The notes: generated by a model from the letters alone, not told the origin. Positions 15,626 through 24,664 are shown, numbered from the stretch's first letter. The stretch is 64,000 bases of DNA from Gaiellasilicea sp963749515 (GCA_963749515.1 CAVVMR010000001.1:434001-498000), one strand, 5' to 3'. Translations and numbers: made by a program.

Positions 15626-16237
15626 ATGCTGAACCGATTCCGCGAGTGGAGGATCGACCGGATGACCGACCGGGTCGCGCGGCGCCCGCACGGCCGCAAG
15701 GCGCGCGAGGTCTATGGCGCGGACGACGCCCACTCGTTCGCCTGGGAGCCGGTGCTCGCGGCGCTCGCGCTCGGTCCCGATGATCGCCTGCTCGACGTCG
15801 GCTGCGGCGGCGGCGTCTTCCTGCGGCGGGCGCTCGAGACGGGCTGCGAGGCGGTTGGGCTCGACCACAGCCGGGAGATGGTGGAGCTCGCACGGGCGAC
15901 CTCCGGCGTGCGGGTCGTGGAAGGCCGCGCCGAGGAGCTGCCGTTCGCCGACGGGGAATTCACCACGGTCTCGTGCCTGGTCGCCTTCTTCTTCATGGAC
16001 GATCCGGTGCGCGTCCTGCGCGAGTTCCGGCGTGTCCTCGACCCGGACCGCGGGCGGCTTGCGATCTTCACGACGCCGCCCGAGGCGAAGGGCACGCCCG
16101 CTGCCCCGTACCCGCTCGCCACCCGCGGCCACTTCTATTCCGACGCCGAGCTCGAGGCATTGCCGCCGGCGGCCGGGTTCGGCGAGTCGCGCGTGACGCG
16201 GACGGAGATCGGCGCCCAGCTGCTCTTCGCACGGTAG
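15626..16237 (+). CDS. SAM-dependent methyltransferase (class I)
   Basis: The 203-aa protein carries the SAM-binding motif I LLDVGCGGGVFLRRAL near residue 55, the acidic GLDHSREMVELAR loop and the ELPFADGEF motif of Methyltransf_11. FREWRIDRMTDRV at the N terminus probably caps the active site. The substrate is unknown. It reads in the same direction as the EamA gene ten bases on, so the two may be co-transcribed. Confidence 0.88.
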   Translation: MLNRFREWRIDRMTDRVARRPHGRKAREVYGADDAHSFAWEPVLAALALGPDDRLLDVGCGGGVFLRRALETGCEAVGLDHSREMVELARATSGVRVVEGRAEELPFADGEFTTVSCLVAFFFMDDPVRVLREFRRVLDPDRGRLAIFTTPPEAKGTPAAPYPLATRGHFYSDAELEALPPAAGFGESRVTRTEIGAQLLFAR

Positions 16238-16246
16238 GTTCGCGCG

Positions 16247-17092
16247 ATGGACGCGGTCGTGCTCGCCCTGGCCTCGGCCGCCCTCTTCGGCTCCATGACG
16301 GTCGCGCTCCGCTTCGCGCTGGCGCGTGTTCCGGACGCGGAGAGCGGTGCGCTGCTCACGATCCTCGTCGCCCTCGCCGTCACCGTTCCCTTCGTCGCCG
16401 CGGGCGACCTCGAGCTCGGCGGCGTCTGGCCGTTCCTGCTCGCCGGCATGCTCGGACCCGGTGGGTCGCAGCTGCTCTTCACGCTCGCGATCCGTGACGC
16501 TGGGCCCTCGCGCACCTCCGTCACCGTTGGGACCGCGCCGCTCTTCTCGGTCGCCATCGCGCTCCTGCTGCTCGACGAGCCCGCGAAGGCGGGTGTGATC
16601 CTCGGCGCACTCTTGATCGTCGTCGGCGGGGTCCTGCTCGTGCGCGAGCCCGGCCGGCCCGAGCACGTGAAGTGGATCGGGCTCGGGTTCGCGTTCGCCG
16701 CGACGATCATCTTCGCCGTCCGCGACAACCTCGTCCGGCATCTCTCGCTCGACACCGAGGTCGAGCCGGCGCTTGCCGCGGCGGCCACCCTGGCGGCGGG
16801 TGGGGTGACGATCGCCGTCTGGCTGCTGCTCACGCGGCGCCGGCTCCCGCTCGCCGGGCTGAGGGCATTCGTCCCGGCCGGTGTCTGCTTCGGGCTCTCG
16901 TACCTCTGCCTCTTCGAGGCCTACTACCGCGGCCGCGTCTCGGTCGTCTCCCCGCTCGTCGCGACCGAGTCGCTCTGGGGCGTTTCCCTCTCGGCGCTCC
17001 TGCTCCGCCGGCACGAGCTCGTCGGGTCACGCCTGTTCGGCGGCGCCGCGCTCGTCGTCGCAGGCGGAGTGCTGATCGGCGTCTTTCGCTAG
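16247..17092 (+). CDS. EamA/DMT-family transporter
   Basis: The 281-aa protein has ten predicted transmembrane segments in two EamA halves. The first half ends with RTSVTVGTAPLFSVAIALLL and the second with VSPLVATESLWGVSLSALLL. It is a likely metabolite exporter, distinct from the transporter at 13662. It lies 10 bases after the methyltransferase and 24 bases before an acetyltransferase on the same strand, suggesting one short operon. Confidence 0.88.
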   Translation: MDAVVLALASAALFGSMTVALRFALARVPDAESGALLTILVALAVTVPFVAAGDLELGGVWPFLLAGMLGPGGSQLLFTLAIRDAGPSRTSVTVGTAPLFSVAIALLLLDEPAKAGVILGALLIVVGGVLLVREPGRPEHVKWIGLGFAFAATIIFAVRDNLVRHLSLDTEVEPALAAAATLAAGGVTIAVWLLLTRRRLPLAGLRAFVPAGVCFGLSYLCLFEAYYRGRVSVVSPLVATESLWGVSLSALLLRRHELVGSRLFGGAALVVAGGVLIGVFR

Positions 17093-17116
17093 CCGACCCT
17101 CATAATCGAGGGCACC

Positions 17117-17659
17117 GTGCTGCAAGGACGATCGATCCAGCTGCGTCCGGTCCGCGAGAGCGATCTCGACGAGATGTACACGGCCCACGTCGCGATCGCG
17201 GACCGCGGCGCCTACTTCCCGCTCGGCGTTCTCTCCGAGTCGGCGTTCCGGCGGGAGTTCGCTGAGAAGGGCTTCTGGCAGCGGGAGGAGGGCACGCTGC
17301 TGATCGTCACGGCCGAGGGCGAGATGGCCGGCCACATCGAGTTTTTCAAGCCGGTTAGCTACTGGGACGCGTTCGAGCTCTCCTACCAGCTCTACGGTGA
17401 ACGGTTCGCCGGCCGCGGGTACACGACCGAAGCCGTGCAGCTGCTCGTGGACTACCTGTTCGGTGCGAAGAAGCAGCACCGCATCCACCTGGTGATCGTT
17501 CCCGAGAACGCCGCCTCGCGCCGTGTCGCCGAGAAATGCGGCTTCGTGCTGGAGGGCACCGTCCGCGGCGCGTTCTTCAACGGCGGCCGCAACCAGGATG
17601 TGCTCCTCTACTCGCTGCTGCGGAGCGATCCGCGGCCCTGGGAGGCCACGAGTCAGTAA
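17117..17659 (+). CDS. GNAT-family N-acetyltransferase (RimJ/RimL-like)
   Basis: The 180-aa protein starts at GTG 17117. The acetyl-CoA binding region is YGERFAGRGYTTEAVQLL (about residues 95-112), followed by VIVPENAASRRVAEKCGFVL, the usual RimJ/RimL ending. It transfers an acetyl group to an amine or a protein N terminus; the acceptor is unknown. It lies just upstream of the heat-shock promoter region, with 66 bases to dnaK. Confidence 0.87.
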   Translation: MLQGRSIQLRPVRESDLDEMYTAHVAIADRGAYFPLGVLSESAFRREFAEKGFWQREEGTLLIVTAEGEMAGHIEFFKPVSYWDAFELSYQLYGERFAGRGYTTEAVQLLVDYLFGAKKQHRIHLVIVPENAASRRVAEKCGFVLEGTVRGAFFNGGRNQDVLLYSLLRSDPRPWEATSQ

Positions 17660-17661
17660 TG

Positions 17662-17691
17662 ATCTGATATTCTTCGGCTCAGATTTTCTGA
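17662..17691. promoter_or_regulatory. Inverted repeats upstream of dnaK
   Basis: TCTGA/TCAGA units recur: ATCTGA (17662-17667) faces TCAGAT (17679-17684) across 11 bases, and TCAGA-TTT-TCTGA (17679-17691) is a perfect short palindrome. These sit 35-64 bases before dnaK, where HspR would bind. They do not match the HAIR consensus (CTTGAGT-N7-ACTCAAG) or CIRCE. They may be a divergent operator; the -10 and -35 are not clear. Confidence 0.35.
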
Positions 17692-17725
17692 TCCGCAACC
17701 ACTGAGCACGGAGGAGACAGACAGC

Positions 17726-19642
17726 ATGGCGAAGACAATCGGTATCGACCTGGGCACGACGAACAGCTGCATGGCGGTGCTCGAGGGCGGCGAGCCGACC
17801 GTGATCCCGAACGCCGAGGGCGGCCGCACGACGCCGTCCGTCGTCGCGTTCACGAAGGACGGTCAGCGGCTCGTCGGGGCGCCCGCGAAGCGCCAGCAGG
17901 TGACGAACCCGCAGAACACGATCTTCTCGATCAAGCGCTTCGTCGGCCGCAAGTGGGACGAGGTCTCGGAGGAGATGACGATCGTCCCCTACGAGGTCGC
18001 GAAGGGCGAGAACGGGGACGCGCGGGTCGAGGTCGAGGGCAGCGAGTACGCCCCCGAGGAGATCAGCGCGATGATCCTGCAGAAGCTGAAGGCCGACGCC
18101 GAGGCGTACCTGGGCGAGCCGGTCGCCGACGCGGTGATCACCGTCCCCGCCTACTTCAACAACGCGCAGCGCGAGGCGACGAAGGACGCCGGCAAGATCG
18201 CGGGCCTCAACGTGCTCCGAATCATCAACGAGCCGACCGCGGCAGCGCTCGCGTACGGCCTCGACAAGGAAGGCGCCGACCAGACGATCCTGGTCTTCGA
18301 CCTCGGCGGCGGCACGTTCGACGTGTCCGTGCTCGAGCTCGGCGAAGGCGTCTTCGAGGTCAAGTCGACGAACGGGGACAACCACCTCGGCGGCGACAAC
18401 TTCGACAAGGCGGTCGTCGACTGGATGGTGGCCGAGTTCAAGCGCGACCAGGGGATCGACCTGGCCGCGGACAAGATGGCCCTGCAGCGGCTCTACGAGG
18501 CCGCCGAGAAGGCGAAGATCGAGCTCTCCTCGACGATGACGACGCAGATCAACCTGCCGTTCGTCACCGCCACCGCGGAGGGTCCGAAGCACCTCGACCT
18601 GCAGCTCACCCGGGCCAAGCTCGGTGAGATCACCGCAGACCTGATCGAGCGGACGGTCGGCCCGACGAAGGCTGCCCTCGCCGACGCAGGGCTCGACGCC
18701 TCGAAGATCGAGCATGTCGTGCTCGTCGGCGGCATGACGCGCATGCCGGCGGTGCAGGAGAAGGTCAAGGAGCTGCTCGGCAAGGATCCCCACAAGGGCG
18801 TCAACCCTGACGAGGTCGTCGCCGTCGGCGCGGCCATCCAGGCGGGCGTGCTCCGGGGTGAGGTCAAGGACGTGCTCCTGCTCGACGTCACGCCTCTGTC
18901 CCTCGGGATCGAGACGAAGGGCGGCGTCTTCACGAAGCTGATCGACCGGAACACGACGATCCCGACCCGCAAGGCCGAGACGTTCTCGACCGCCGAGGAC
19001 AACCAGCCCTCGGTCGAGATCCACGTGCTCCAGGGCGAGACGGAGATGGCGGTCTACAACAAGACGCTCGGCAAGTTCCAGCTCGTCGGCATCGCGCCGG
19101 CGCCGCGGGGCATGCCGCAGATCGAGGTCGGCTTCGACATCGACGCGAACGGGATCATCCATGTCACCGCCAAGGACCTCGGCACCGGCAACGAGCAGCA
19201 GATCAAGATCGAGGGCGGGTCGGGCCTCTCCGAGGACGAGGTGCAGCGGATGGTGAAGGAGGCCGAGGCGCACGCCGACGAGGCGCACAAGCTGCGCGAG
19301 CTCGCGGACACGCGCAACGCAGCGGAGAGCCTGGCCTACCAGACCGAGAACACGCTCAAGGAGCACCGCGACAAGCTCGACGAGTCCGATGCCTCGACGA
19401 TCGAGGGACGGATCATGGAGCTGCGCGCCTCGCTCGAGTCGACCGACGTGAACGAGATCCAGCAGAAGACGGACGCGCTGAACGAGGCTGCGCGGAAGCT
19501 GGCGGACGTGCTCTACGCCCAGTCGACCGCCCAGGCCCAGTCCCAGGCGGCGGGCAACGGCGACGCAGGCACCGCGGACGAGGTCGTCGAGGACGCCGAC
19601 TACGAGGTCATCGACGAGGAAGAAGAGGCGAAGACCTCGTGA
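17726..19642 (+). CDS. dnaK: Hsp70 chaperone DnaK
   Basis: The 638-aa ATP-dependent chaperone binds exposed hydrophobic stretches of client proteins. The ATPase domain begins KTIGIDLGTTNSCMAV and has VFDLGGGTFDVSVLEL near residue 190 and the VVLVGGMTRMPAVQ phosphate motif near 335. The substrate-binding domain follows from about residue 385, and the tail is acidic (DADYEVIDEEEEA). GGAGGAG sits 9 bases before the ATG. It heads the operon dnaK-grpE-dnaJ-hspR-clpB, and overlaps grpE by 4 bases. Confidence 0.98.
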   Translation: MAKTIGIDLGTTNSCMAVLEGGEPTVIPNAEGGRTTPSVVAFTKDGQRLVGAPAKRQQVTNPQNTIFSIKRFVGRKWDEVSEEMTIVPYEVAKGENGDARVEVEGSEYAPEEISAMILQKLKADAEAYLGEPVADAVITVPAYFNNAQREATKDAGKIAGLNVLRIINEPTAAALAYGLDKEGADQTILVFDLGGGTFDVSVLELGEGVFEVKSTNGDNHLGGDNFDKAVVDWMVAEFKRDQGIDLAADKMALQRLYEAAEKAKIELSSTMTTQINLPFVTATAEGPKHLDLQLTRAKLGEITADLIERTVGPTKAALADAGLDASKIEHVVLVGGMTRMPAVQEKVKELLGKDPHKGVNPDEVVAVGAAIQAGVLRGEVKDVLLLDVTPLSLGIETKGGVFTKLIDRNTTIPTRKAETFSTAEDNQPSVEIHVLQGETEMAVYNKTLGKFQLVGIAPAPRGMPQIEVGFDIDANGIIHVTAKDLGTGNEQQIKIEGGSGLSEDEVQRMVKEAEAHADEAHKLRELADTRNAAESLAYQTENTLKEHRDKLDESDASTIEGRIMELRASLESTDVNEIQQKTDALNEAARKLADVLYAQSTAQAQSQAAGNGDAGTADEVVEDADYEVIDEEEEAKTS

Positions 19643-20136
19643 CCGACCAGCCACTCGAGCACGACGTTGGCGAGCAGGGTGTGGAGGAAGAGGAGCTCGT
19701 CGAGGAGCCGGTGGAGGAGACTCCGCCGGCTCCGGACGACTCGTACCTGCGCCTCGCCGCCGACTTCGACAACTACCGCAAGCGGACGGCACGCGAGCAC
19801 GCCGAGCTGAGCCAGCGCGCGAACGAGCGGCTGTTGAACGAGCTGCTCCCCGTGCTGGACGACCTCGAAAGAGCGCTCGAGGCGGCCGCCGAGCATGAGG
19901 AGGCGAAGCTCGAGGAGGGCGTCCGCCTCGTCCACCGCTCGCTGCTCGGCCTCGTCGAGCGTCACGGCCTCACCGAGATCGACACCGAGGGCGCCTTCGA
20001 CCCGCACGTCCACGAGGCGCTGCTCGCCCAGCCGGCCGAGGGTGCCGAGGAGGGCTCGGTGCTCCAGGTGCTGCAGAAGGGCTACCGGCTGGGTGACAAG
20101 GTGGTCCGCCCGGCTCGGGTGATCGTCGCCGAATGA
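19639..20136 (+). CDS. grpE: Nucleotide exchange factor GrpE
   Basis: The 165-aa protein releases ADP from DnaK. An acidic N terminus leads into a long helix (LRLAADFDNYRKRTAREH) that dimerises, followed by the beta domain with FDPHVHEALLAQPAEG and the end DKVVRPARVIVAE. GTG 19639 overlaps the dnaK stop (GTGA), and its own stop overlaps dnaJ (ATGA). Both overlaps point to tight translational coupling. Confidence 0.96.
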   Translation: MTDQPLEHDVGEQGVEEEELVEEPVEETPPAPDDSYLRLAADFDNYRKRTAREHAELSQRANERLLNELLPVLDDLERALEAAAEHEEAKLEEGVRLVHRSLLGLVERHGLTEIDTEGAFDPHVHEALLAQPAEGAEEGSVLQVLQKGYRLGDKVVRPARVIVAE

Positions 20137-21197
20137 CCAACCTGTACGACACGCTCGGCGTCGCCAAGAACGCCTCTGCCGAGGAGATCAAGAAGGCGTA
20201 CCGCAAGCTCGCGCGCGAGCATCACCCCGACGCGAGCGGAGGCGACGAGACGCGCTTCAAGGAGATCCAGGGCGCGTACGACGTCCTCTCCGATCCCGAG
20301 AAGCGCAAGGCGTATGACGCCTACGGCTCGACCAACGGGCGCGGCCCGATGAGCGGCCAGTTCCAGGACTTCGACCTGAGCGACCTCGGCGATCTCTTCG
20401 GCGGCCTCTTCGGCGGCGGCGGCGGCGGTGGCGGTGGCTTTGGCCGCCAGCGAGGCCCGCAGGCTGCAAGATTTACACCTGAGCGCGGCGCCGACCTGCA
20501 GACGGAGGTGCACGTCTCGTTCGAGGACTCGCTCCAGGGCGTCCAGGTGCCGGTGCGGGCGGAGGTCGAGACGGCCTGCCACACGTGCGGAGGCACGGGC
20601 GCCGAGCCAGGCACCGCGCCGATCACGTGCCCGCAGTGCGGCGGCCGCGGCGTGGTCTCCGACTCGCAGGGCCTCTTCTCGCTCTCCCATCCCTGCCAGC
20701 GCTGCCGCGGCAACGGCACCGTGATCGAGAAGCCGTGCAAGACCTGCCGTGGGGGCGGCCGCGAGCGGGTGCAGAAGACCTTCCAGGTCAAGATCCCGGC
20801 CGGTGCGAAGGACGGCACTCGCATCCGCCTCAAGGGGCGTGGCGAGCCGGGCCGCAACGGCGGGCCCGCCGGTGACCTCTGGGTCGTGACACGCGTCGCC
20901 GGCTCGCCGATCTTCGAGCGCCGCGGCTCGGATCTGATCGTCGACGTGCCGGTCACCTACGCGGACGCCACGCTCGGCGCCAAGCTCGAGGTGCCGACGC
21001 CCGAGGGCCCGATCTCGCTCAAGGTCCCGGCCGGGTCGCAGCCGGGCAAGCTGCTGAAGATCAAGGGCCGCGGCGCCCCGCACCTGAAGGGCGGCGGGAA
21101 GGGCGACCTGCTCGCCCGCCTGAAGCTGACCGTCCCCGAGAAGGTCTCGAAGAAGGAGCGCGAGCTGCTCGAGGAGCTGCGGAAGGTGAGCCGCTGA
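20133..21197 (+). CDS. dnaJ: Hsp40 co-chaperone DnaJ
   Basis: The 354-aa protein delivers clients to DnaK and stimulates its ATPase. Its J domain (residues 1-65) has the essential HPD in REHHPDASG. A Gly-rich run (GGGGGGGGGFG) follows. Four CxxCxGxG zinc motifs come next: CHTCGGTG, CPQCGGRG, CQRCRGNG and CKTCRGGG. The C-terminal beta domains complete it. It overlaps grpE by four bases and its stop overlaps the hspR start (TGATG). Confidence 0.97.
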   Translation: MTNLYDTLGVAKNASAEEIKKAYRKLAREHHPDASGGDETRFKEIQGAYDVLSDPEKRKAYDAYGSTNGRGPMSGQFQDFDLSDLGDLFGGLFGGGGGGGGGFGRQRGPQAARFTPERGADLQTEVHVSFEDSLQGVQVPVRAEVETACHTCGGTGAEPGTAPITCPQCGGRGVVSDSQGLFSLSHPCQRCRGNGTVIEKPCKTCRGGGRERVQKTFQVKIPAGAKDGTRIRLKGRGEPGRNGGPAGDLWVVTRVAGSPIFERRGSDLIVDVPVTYADATLGAKLEVPTPEGPISLKVPAGSQPGKLLKIKGRGAPHLKGGGKGDLLARLKLTVPEKVSKKERELLEELRKVSR

Positions 21198-21562
21198 TGG
21201 ACAAGCACCCGCGCTACATGATCTCCGTCGCGGCCGAGCTCGTCGGCATGCACCAGCAGACGCTGCGCGTGTACGAGTCGAAAGGGCTCGTGCGCCCTGG
21301 GCGCACGCCAGGCGGCACGCGGCTCTACTCAGAGGCCGATCTGGAGCGGTTGCGCGTGATCCAGCGCCTGACGACCGAGCTCGGCCTCAACCTCTCGGGC
21401 GTCGAGCACGTCCTGCGGCTCGAGGACGAGCTGCGCAAGCAGCGCGCCCGCGCCGAGCGGCTCGAGCGCGAGCTGCGCGAGGAGATCCGGACCGTCCACC
21501 GCTCCTACAAGCGGGAGGTCGTCCTCTACCAGTCCGAACGACATCCAGCACCGAGGAGCTAG
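21197..21562 (+). CDS. hspR: Heat-shock repressor HspR (MerR family)
   Basis: The 121-aa repressor has an N-terminal MerR helix-turn-helix: MISVAAELVGMHQQTLRVYE, then the wing GGTRLYSEADLERL. A coiled-coil dimerisation helix runs from about residue 72 to 105. In Streptomyces and mycobacteria HspR represses its own dnaK operon with DnaK as co-repressor and binds HAIR sites. Its position between dnaJ and clpB fits. No classic HAIR was found upstream of dnaK, so its operator here may differ. Confidence 0.94.
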   Translation: MDKHPRYMISVAAELVGMHQQTLRVYESKGLVRPGRTPGGTRLYSEADLERLRVIQRLTTELGLNLSGVEHVLRLEDELRKQRARAERLERELREEIRTVHRSYKREVVLYQSERHPAPRS

Positions 21563-21569
21563 GCACCAG

Positions 21570-24029
21570 ATGGACTTCAACAAGCTGACGATCAAGAGCC
21601 AGGAGGCCGTCGCGGCCGCGCAGGAGCTTGCGCGCCGGACCGGCAATCCGGAGCTCTATCCCGAGCACCTGCTGCTCGCACTGCTCGACCAGGAGCTCCC
21701 GGCACAGCTCGTGCCCGATCCCGCCGCCCTGCGCGCCGAGACCGAGGCAGCGCTTGCCGCGAAGCCGGCGATCCAGGGCGCCTCGCAGCAGCCCCAGGCG
21801 GGCGCCGCCGTCGGGCGCATCCTCGACGAGGCGTTCGACGAGGCGCGGAAGCTCGAGGACGAATACGTCTCGACCGAGCACCTGCTGCTCGCGCTCGACG
21901 TCGTCCCGCGAGACGCCCTACTCGCTAGGATCAAGGAGGTCCGGGGTGGGCAGCGCGTCACGAGCCAGGATCCCGAGGGCACCTACCAGGCGCTCTCCAA
22001 GTTCGGCCGCGACCTGACCGAGGCCGCCGAGCACGGCAAGCTCGACCCGGTCATCGGTCGCGACGAGGAGATCCGGCGCGTGATCCAAGTCCTCTCGCGC
22101 CGCACGAAGAACAACCCTGTCCTGATCGGCGAGCCCGGCGTCGGGAAGACCGCGATCGCCGAGGGTCTCGCGCAGCGGATCGTCGCCGGCGACGTGCCCG
22201 AGGGCCTCAAGGGCAAGCGCGTCTGGGCGCTCGACGTCGGCGCGCTGCTCGCCGGGGCGAAGTACCGCGGCGAGTTCGAGGAGCGGATCAAGGCCGTCCT
22301 CGCCGAGATCAAGAACGCCGACGGCCAGATCATCCTGTTCATCGATGAGCTGCACACGATCGTCGGCGCCGGAGCGGCCGAGGGCGCGGTCGACGCGGCT
22401 CAGCTGCTGAAGCCGATGCTGGCGCGCGGCGAGCTGCGCGCCGTCGGGGCGACGACGCTCGACGAATACCGCAAGCACATCGAGAAGGACGCCGCGCTCG
22501 AGCGGCGGTTCCAGCCGGTGTTCGTCGGCGAGCCGTCGGTCGTGGACACGATTGCGATCCTGCGCGGCCTGAAGGAGAAGTACGAGTCGCACCACCGCGT
22601 CCGGATCCGCGACGCGGCGCTCGTCGCCGCGGCGGTGCTCTCCGACCGCTACATCGCCGACCGGCAGCTGCCCGACAAGGCGATCGACCTCATCGACGAG
22701 GCCGCGTCCCGCCTGAAGATGGAGATCGACAGCTCGCCGGTCGAGCTCGACCAGGCCGACCGCGCCGTGCGCCAGCTCGAGATCGAGCTCGCCGCGATGG
22801 GCAAGGAGTCGAAGGAGGTGCGCGACCCGGTGGAGCGCCAGCTCGCGGACGCGAAGGAACGCCACTCCGGGCTGGCGGGACGCTGGGCGGAGGAGAAGGC
22901 GGCGCTCGACCGGATCGGCGAGATCACGAACCGCATCGACGAGCTGCGCATGGAGGCCGAGCGCGCCGAGCGCGTCGGCGACCTGCAGCGCGTCGCCGAG
23001 ATCCGTTACGGCGAGCTGCCCGCGCTCGAGAAGGAGCTGGAGGAGCGAGAGACGCCGGCCGAGCCGATGGTCAAGGAGGAGGTCGACGAGGACGACATCG
23101 CCGCCGTCGTCGCCTCGTGGACCGGAATTCCCGTCTCACGCCTGCTCGAAGGTGAGACGGAGAAGCTGATCCACATGGAGGAGCGGCTGCATCGCCGTGT
23201 GATCGGCCAGCACGCGGCCGTCGAAGCCGTCTCGAACGCTCTTCGCCGCGCGCGCTCGGGGCTGCAGGATCCAGACCGCCCGATCGGCTCGTTCGTCTTC
23301 CTCGGCCCGACTGGGGTCGGCAAGACCGAGCTCGCCCGTGCGCTCGCCGAGTTCATGTTCGACGACGACCGGGCCATGATCCGAATCGACATGTCCGAGT
23401 ACCAGGAACGGCACACCGTGTCGCGCCTGGTGGGGGCCCCGCCCGGCTACGTCGGCTACGACGAGGGTGGCCAGCTCACGGAAGCGGTGCGCCGGCGGCC
23501 GTACTCGGTCGTCCTGCTCGACGAGATCGAGAAGGCGCACTCCGAGGTCTTCGACGTCCTCCTGCAGGTGCTCGACGACGGCCGTCTCACCGACGGCCAG
23601 GGCCGCACCGTCGACTTCCGGAACACGGTGCTGATCATGACCTCGAACATCCGCTCCGCCGAGCAGATGCGCGAGCACTTCCGGCCGGAGTTCCTGAACC
23701 GGATCGACGAGATCGTCGTCTTCGAGGCCTTGAGCAAGGAGCAGCTCGCCGAGATCGCGGAGCTCCAGCTGGAGCGCCTACGTGCCCGCCTCGCCGAGCG
23801 CAAGCTCTCGCTCGAGCTCTCCGACGCGGCGAAGGACGTGCTGGCCGAGGCCGGCTGGGATCCCACCTACGGAGCGCGGCCGCTCAAGCGCGCATTGCAG
23901 CGCCTGGTCGAGAACCCGCTTGCACAGCGGTTGCTCGAGGGTGAGTTCGCCGAGGGCGAGACGATCCTCGTCGACGCACAGAACGGGGAGCTCGTCTTCG
24001 AGCGGGCTCCCGAACGCGTCGCCGTCTGA
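21570..24029 (+). CDS. clpB: Protein disaggregase ClpB
   Basis: The 819-aa Hsp100 ring ATPase extracts proteins from aggregates with DnaK. It has an N-terminal Clp repeat domain, NBD1 (GEPGVGKT, FIDELHTIVGAG), the coiled-coil M domain (about 395-520), and NBD2 (GPTGVGKTELARAL, LLDEIEKAHSE). The family is usually 850-870 aa. Here the stretch between MTSN and HFRPEFLNRIDE is about 19 residues shorter than in E. coli ClpB, which accounts for part of the difference. It is the last gene of the operon, 7 bases after hspR. Confidence 0.96.
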   Translation: MDFNKLTIKSQEAVAAAQELARRTGNPELYPEHLLLALLDQELPAQLVPDPAALRAETEAALAAKPAIQGASQQPQAGAAVGRILDEAFDEARKLEDEYVSTEHLLLALDVVPRDALLARIKEVRGGQRVTSQDPEGTYQALSKFGRDLTEAAEHGKLDPVIGRDEEIRRVIQVLSRRTKNNPVLIGEPGVGKTAIAEGLAQRIVAGDVPEGLKGKRVWALDVGALLAGAKYRGEFEERIKAVLAEIKNADGQIILFIDELHTIVGAGAAEGAVDAAQLLKPMLARGELRAVGATTLDEYRKHIEKDAALERRFQPVFVGEPSVVDTIAILRGLKEKYESHHRVRIRDAALVAAAVLSDRYIADRQLPDKAIDLIDEAASRLKMEIDSSPVELDQADRAVRQLEIELAAMGKESKEVRDPVERQLADAKERHSGLAGRWAEEKAALDRIGEITNRIDELRMEAERAERVGDLQRVAEIRYGELPALEKELEERETPAEPMVKEEVDEDDIAAVVASWTGIPVSRLLEGETEKLIHMEERLHRRVIGQHAAVEAVSNALRRARSGLQDPDRPIGSFVFLGPTGVGKTELARALAEFMFDDDRAMIRIDMSEYQERHTVSRLVGAPPGYVGYDEGGQLTEAVRRRPYSVVLLDEIEKAHSEVFDVLLQVLDDGRLTDGQGRTVDFRNTVLIMTSNIRSAEQMREHFRPEFLNRIDEIVVFEALSKEQLAEIAELQLERLRARLAERKLSLELSDAAKDVLAEAGWDPTYGARPLKRALQRLVENPLAQRLLEGEFAEGETILVDAQNGELVFERAPERVAV

Positions 24030-24129
24030 CCCTCGTCGTACCCTCTTTTACATGCTGCCGCCGATCGTGAACAGCGATCCGGGCGACGAGACCAGCGCCG
24101 AGTAGCGCGCCGGACGAGCCGCCTTAAGC

Positions 24130-24492
24130 CTAGGGCCAGCGGCCGGGTCCCTCGGCCGGGTCGGCGTGCTCCCACTCGCCGCGAGGAGGCGCGAAGAGGT
24201 CGAGCACGCTGGCTCCATCCGGGCCGGCCTCGGCACGGTGGGGCGTGTTCGAGGGGATCTCCCAGGTCTCGCCAGGCCCGAGCTCGCGCTCCTCGTCGCC
24301 GACGCGGAAGCGGATCGAGCCGCGGAGGACCATCCCGAGCTGCTCGTGCTCGTGACTGTGTGTCTCGGCGATCGCGCCCGGCTCGAGCTCGACGACGGCG
24401 AGCGTCAACCGCTCGCCGTGCACGGCGCGCGCCGTGATCCCGTCCCACACGCGCCGGGGAACAATCGACCGGACGTCGCCGAACGCAGTCAC
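24130..24492 (-). CDS. Cupin-domain protein
   Basis: A 120-aa single-domain cupin. The metal-binding motif is seen as ETHSHEHEQLGMVLRGSIRF (G-x5-H-x-H-x4-E pattern), and the second cupin motif ends with PSNTPHRAEAG. Small cupins of this type bind a metal and act as isomerases, dioxygenases or sensors; the activity cannot be set from sequence. Its start lies about 30 bases from the dispersed repeat at 24521, which separates it from another cupin. Confidence 0.85.
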   Translation of the reverse strand: MTAFGDVRSIVPRRVWDGITARAVHGERLTLAVVELEPGAIAETHSHEHEQLGMVLRGSIRFRVGDEERELGPGETWEIPSNTPHRAEAGPDGASVLDLFAPPRGEWEHADPAEGPGRWP

Positions 24493-24520
24493 GCGCGCCC
24501 CTCGCCGGCGGCGGCTCCCG

Positions 24521-24643
24521 CCCGGCAGAGCCGGGCTCCGCCGACGCCTGACGCCGCTCGCAGCACCCGGCTCTCCGGGGCCGTACTACACGTACTGTCC
24601 CCTCCGGCCGGGCACTGCGAGCGACGCCCGAGGAACGCGCGGG
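24521..24643. repeat. Dispersed repeat, copy A
   Basis: About 120 bases here match the reverse complement of 55682-55800 at roughly 80% by eye. Shared blocks include CCGGCTCTCCG, CGTACTGTCC, CTCCGGCCG, GCGAGCGACG and GGAACGCGCGGG. The element is internally hairpin-rich and lies between two genes in both places. It codes for nothing recognisable. The rest of the 172-base gap between the cupins has no gene. Confidence 0.7.
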
Positions 24644-24664
24644 CGTTCATGGTTGCCGGTTCGT

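Noticed and set aside
17660..17725. CIRCE or HAIR heat-shock operator before dnaK
   Set aside because: Neither consensus is present; only unrelated TCTGA/TCAGA repeats are seen, listed separately.
17027..19792. Very long open frame antisense to dnaK and the acetyltransferase
   Set aside because: Its product is Arg/Leu/Val/Asp-rich with no recognisable domain and mirrors dnaK in high-GC DNA; DnaK on the plus strand is certain.
24052..24105. 17-codon plus-strand frame after clpB
   Set aside because: Too short and isolated to support as a gene.
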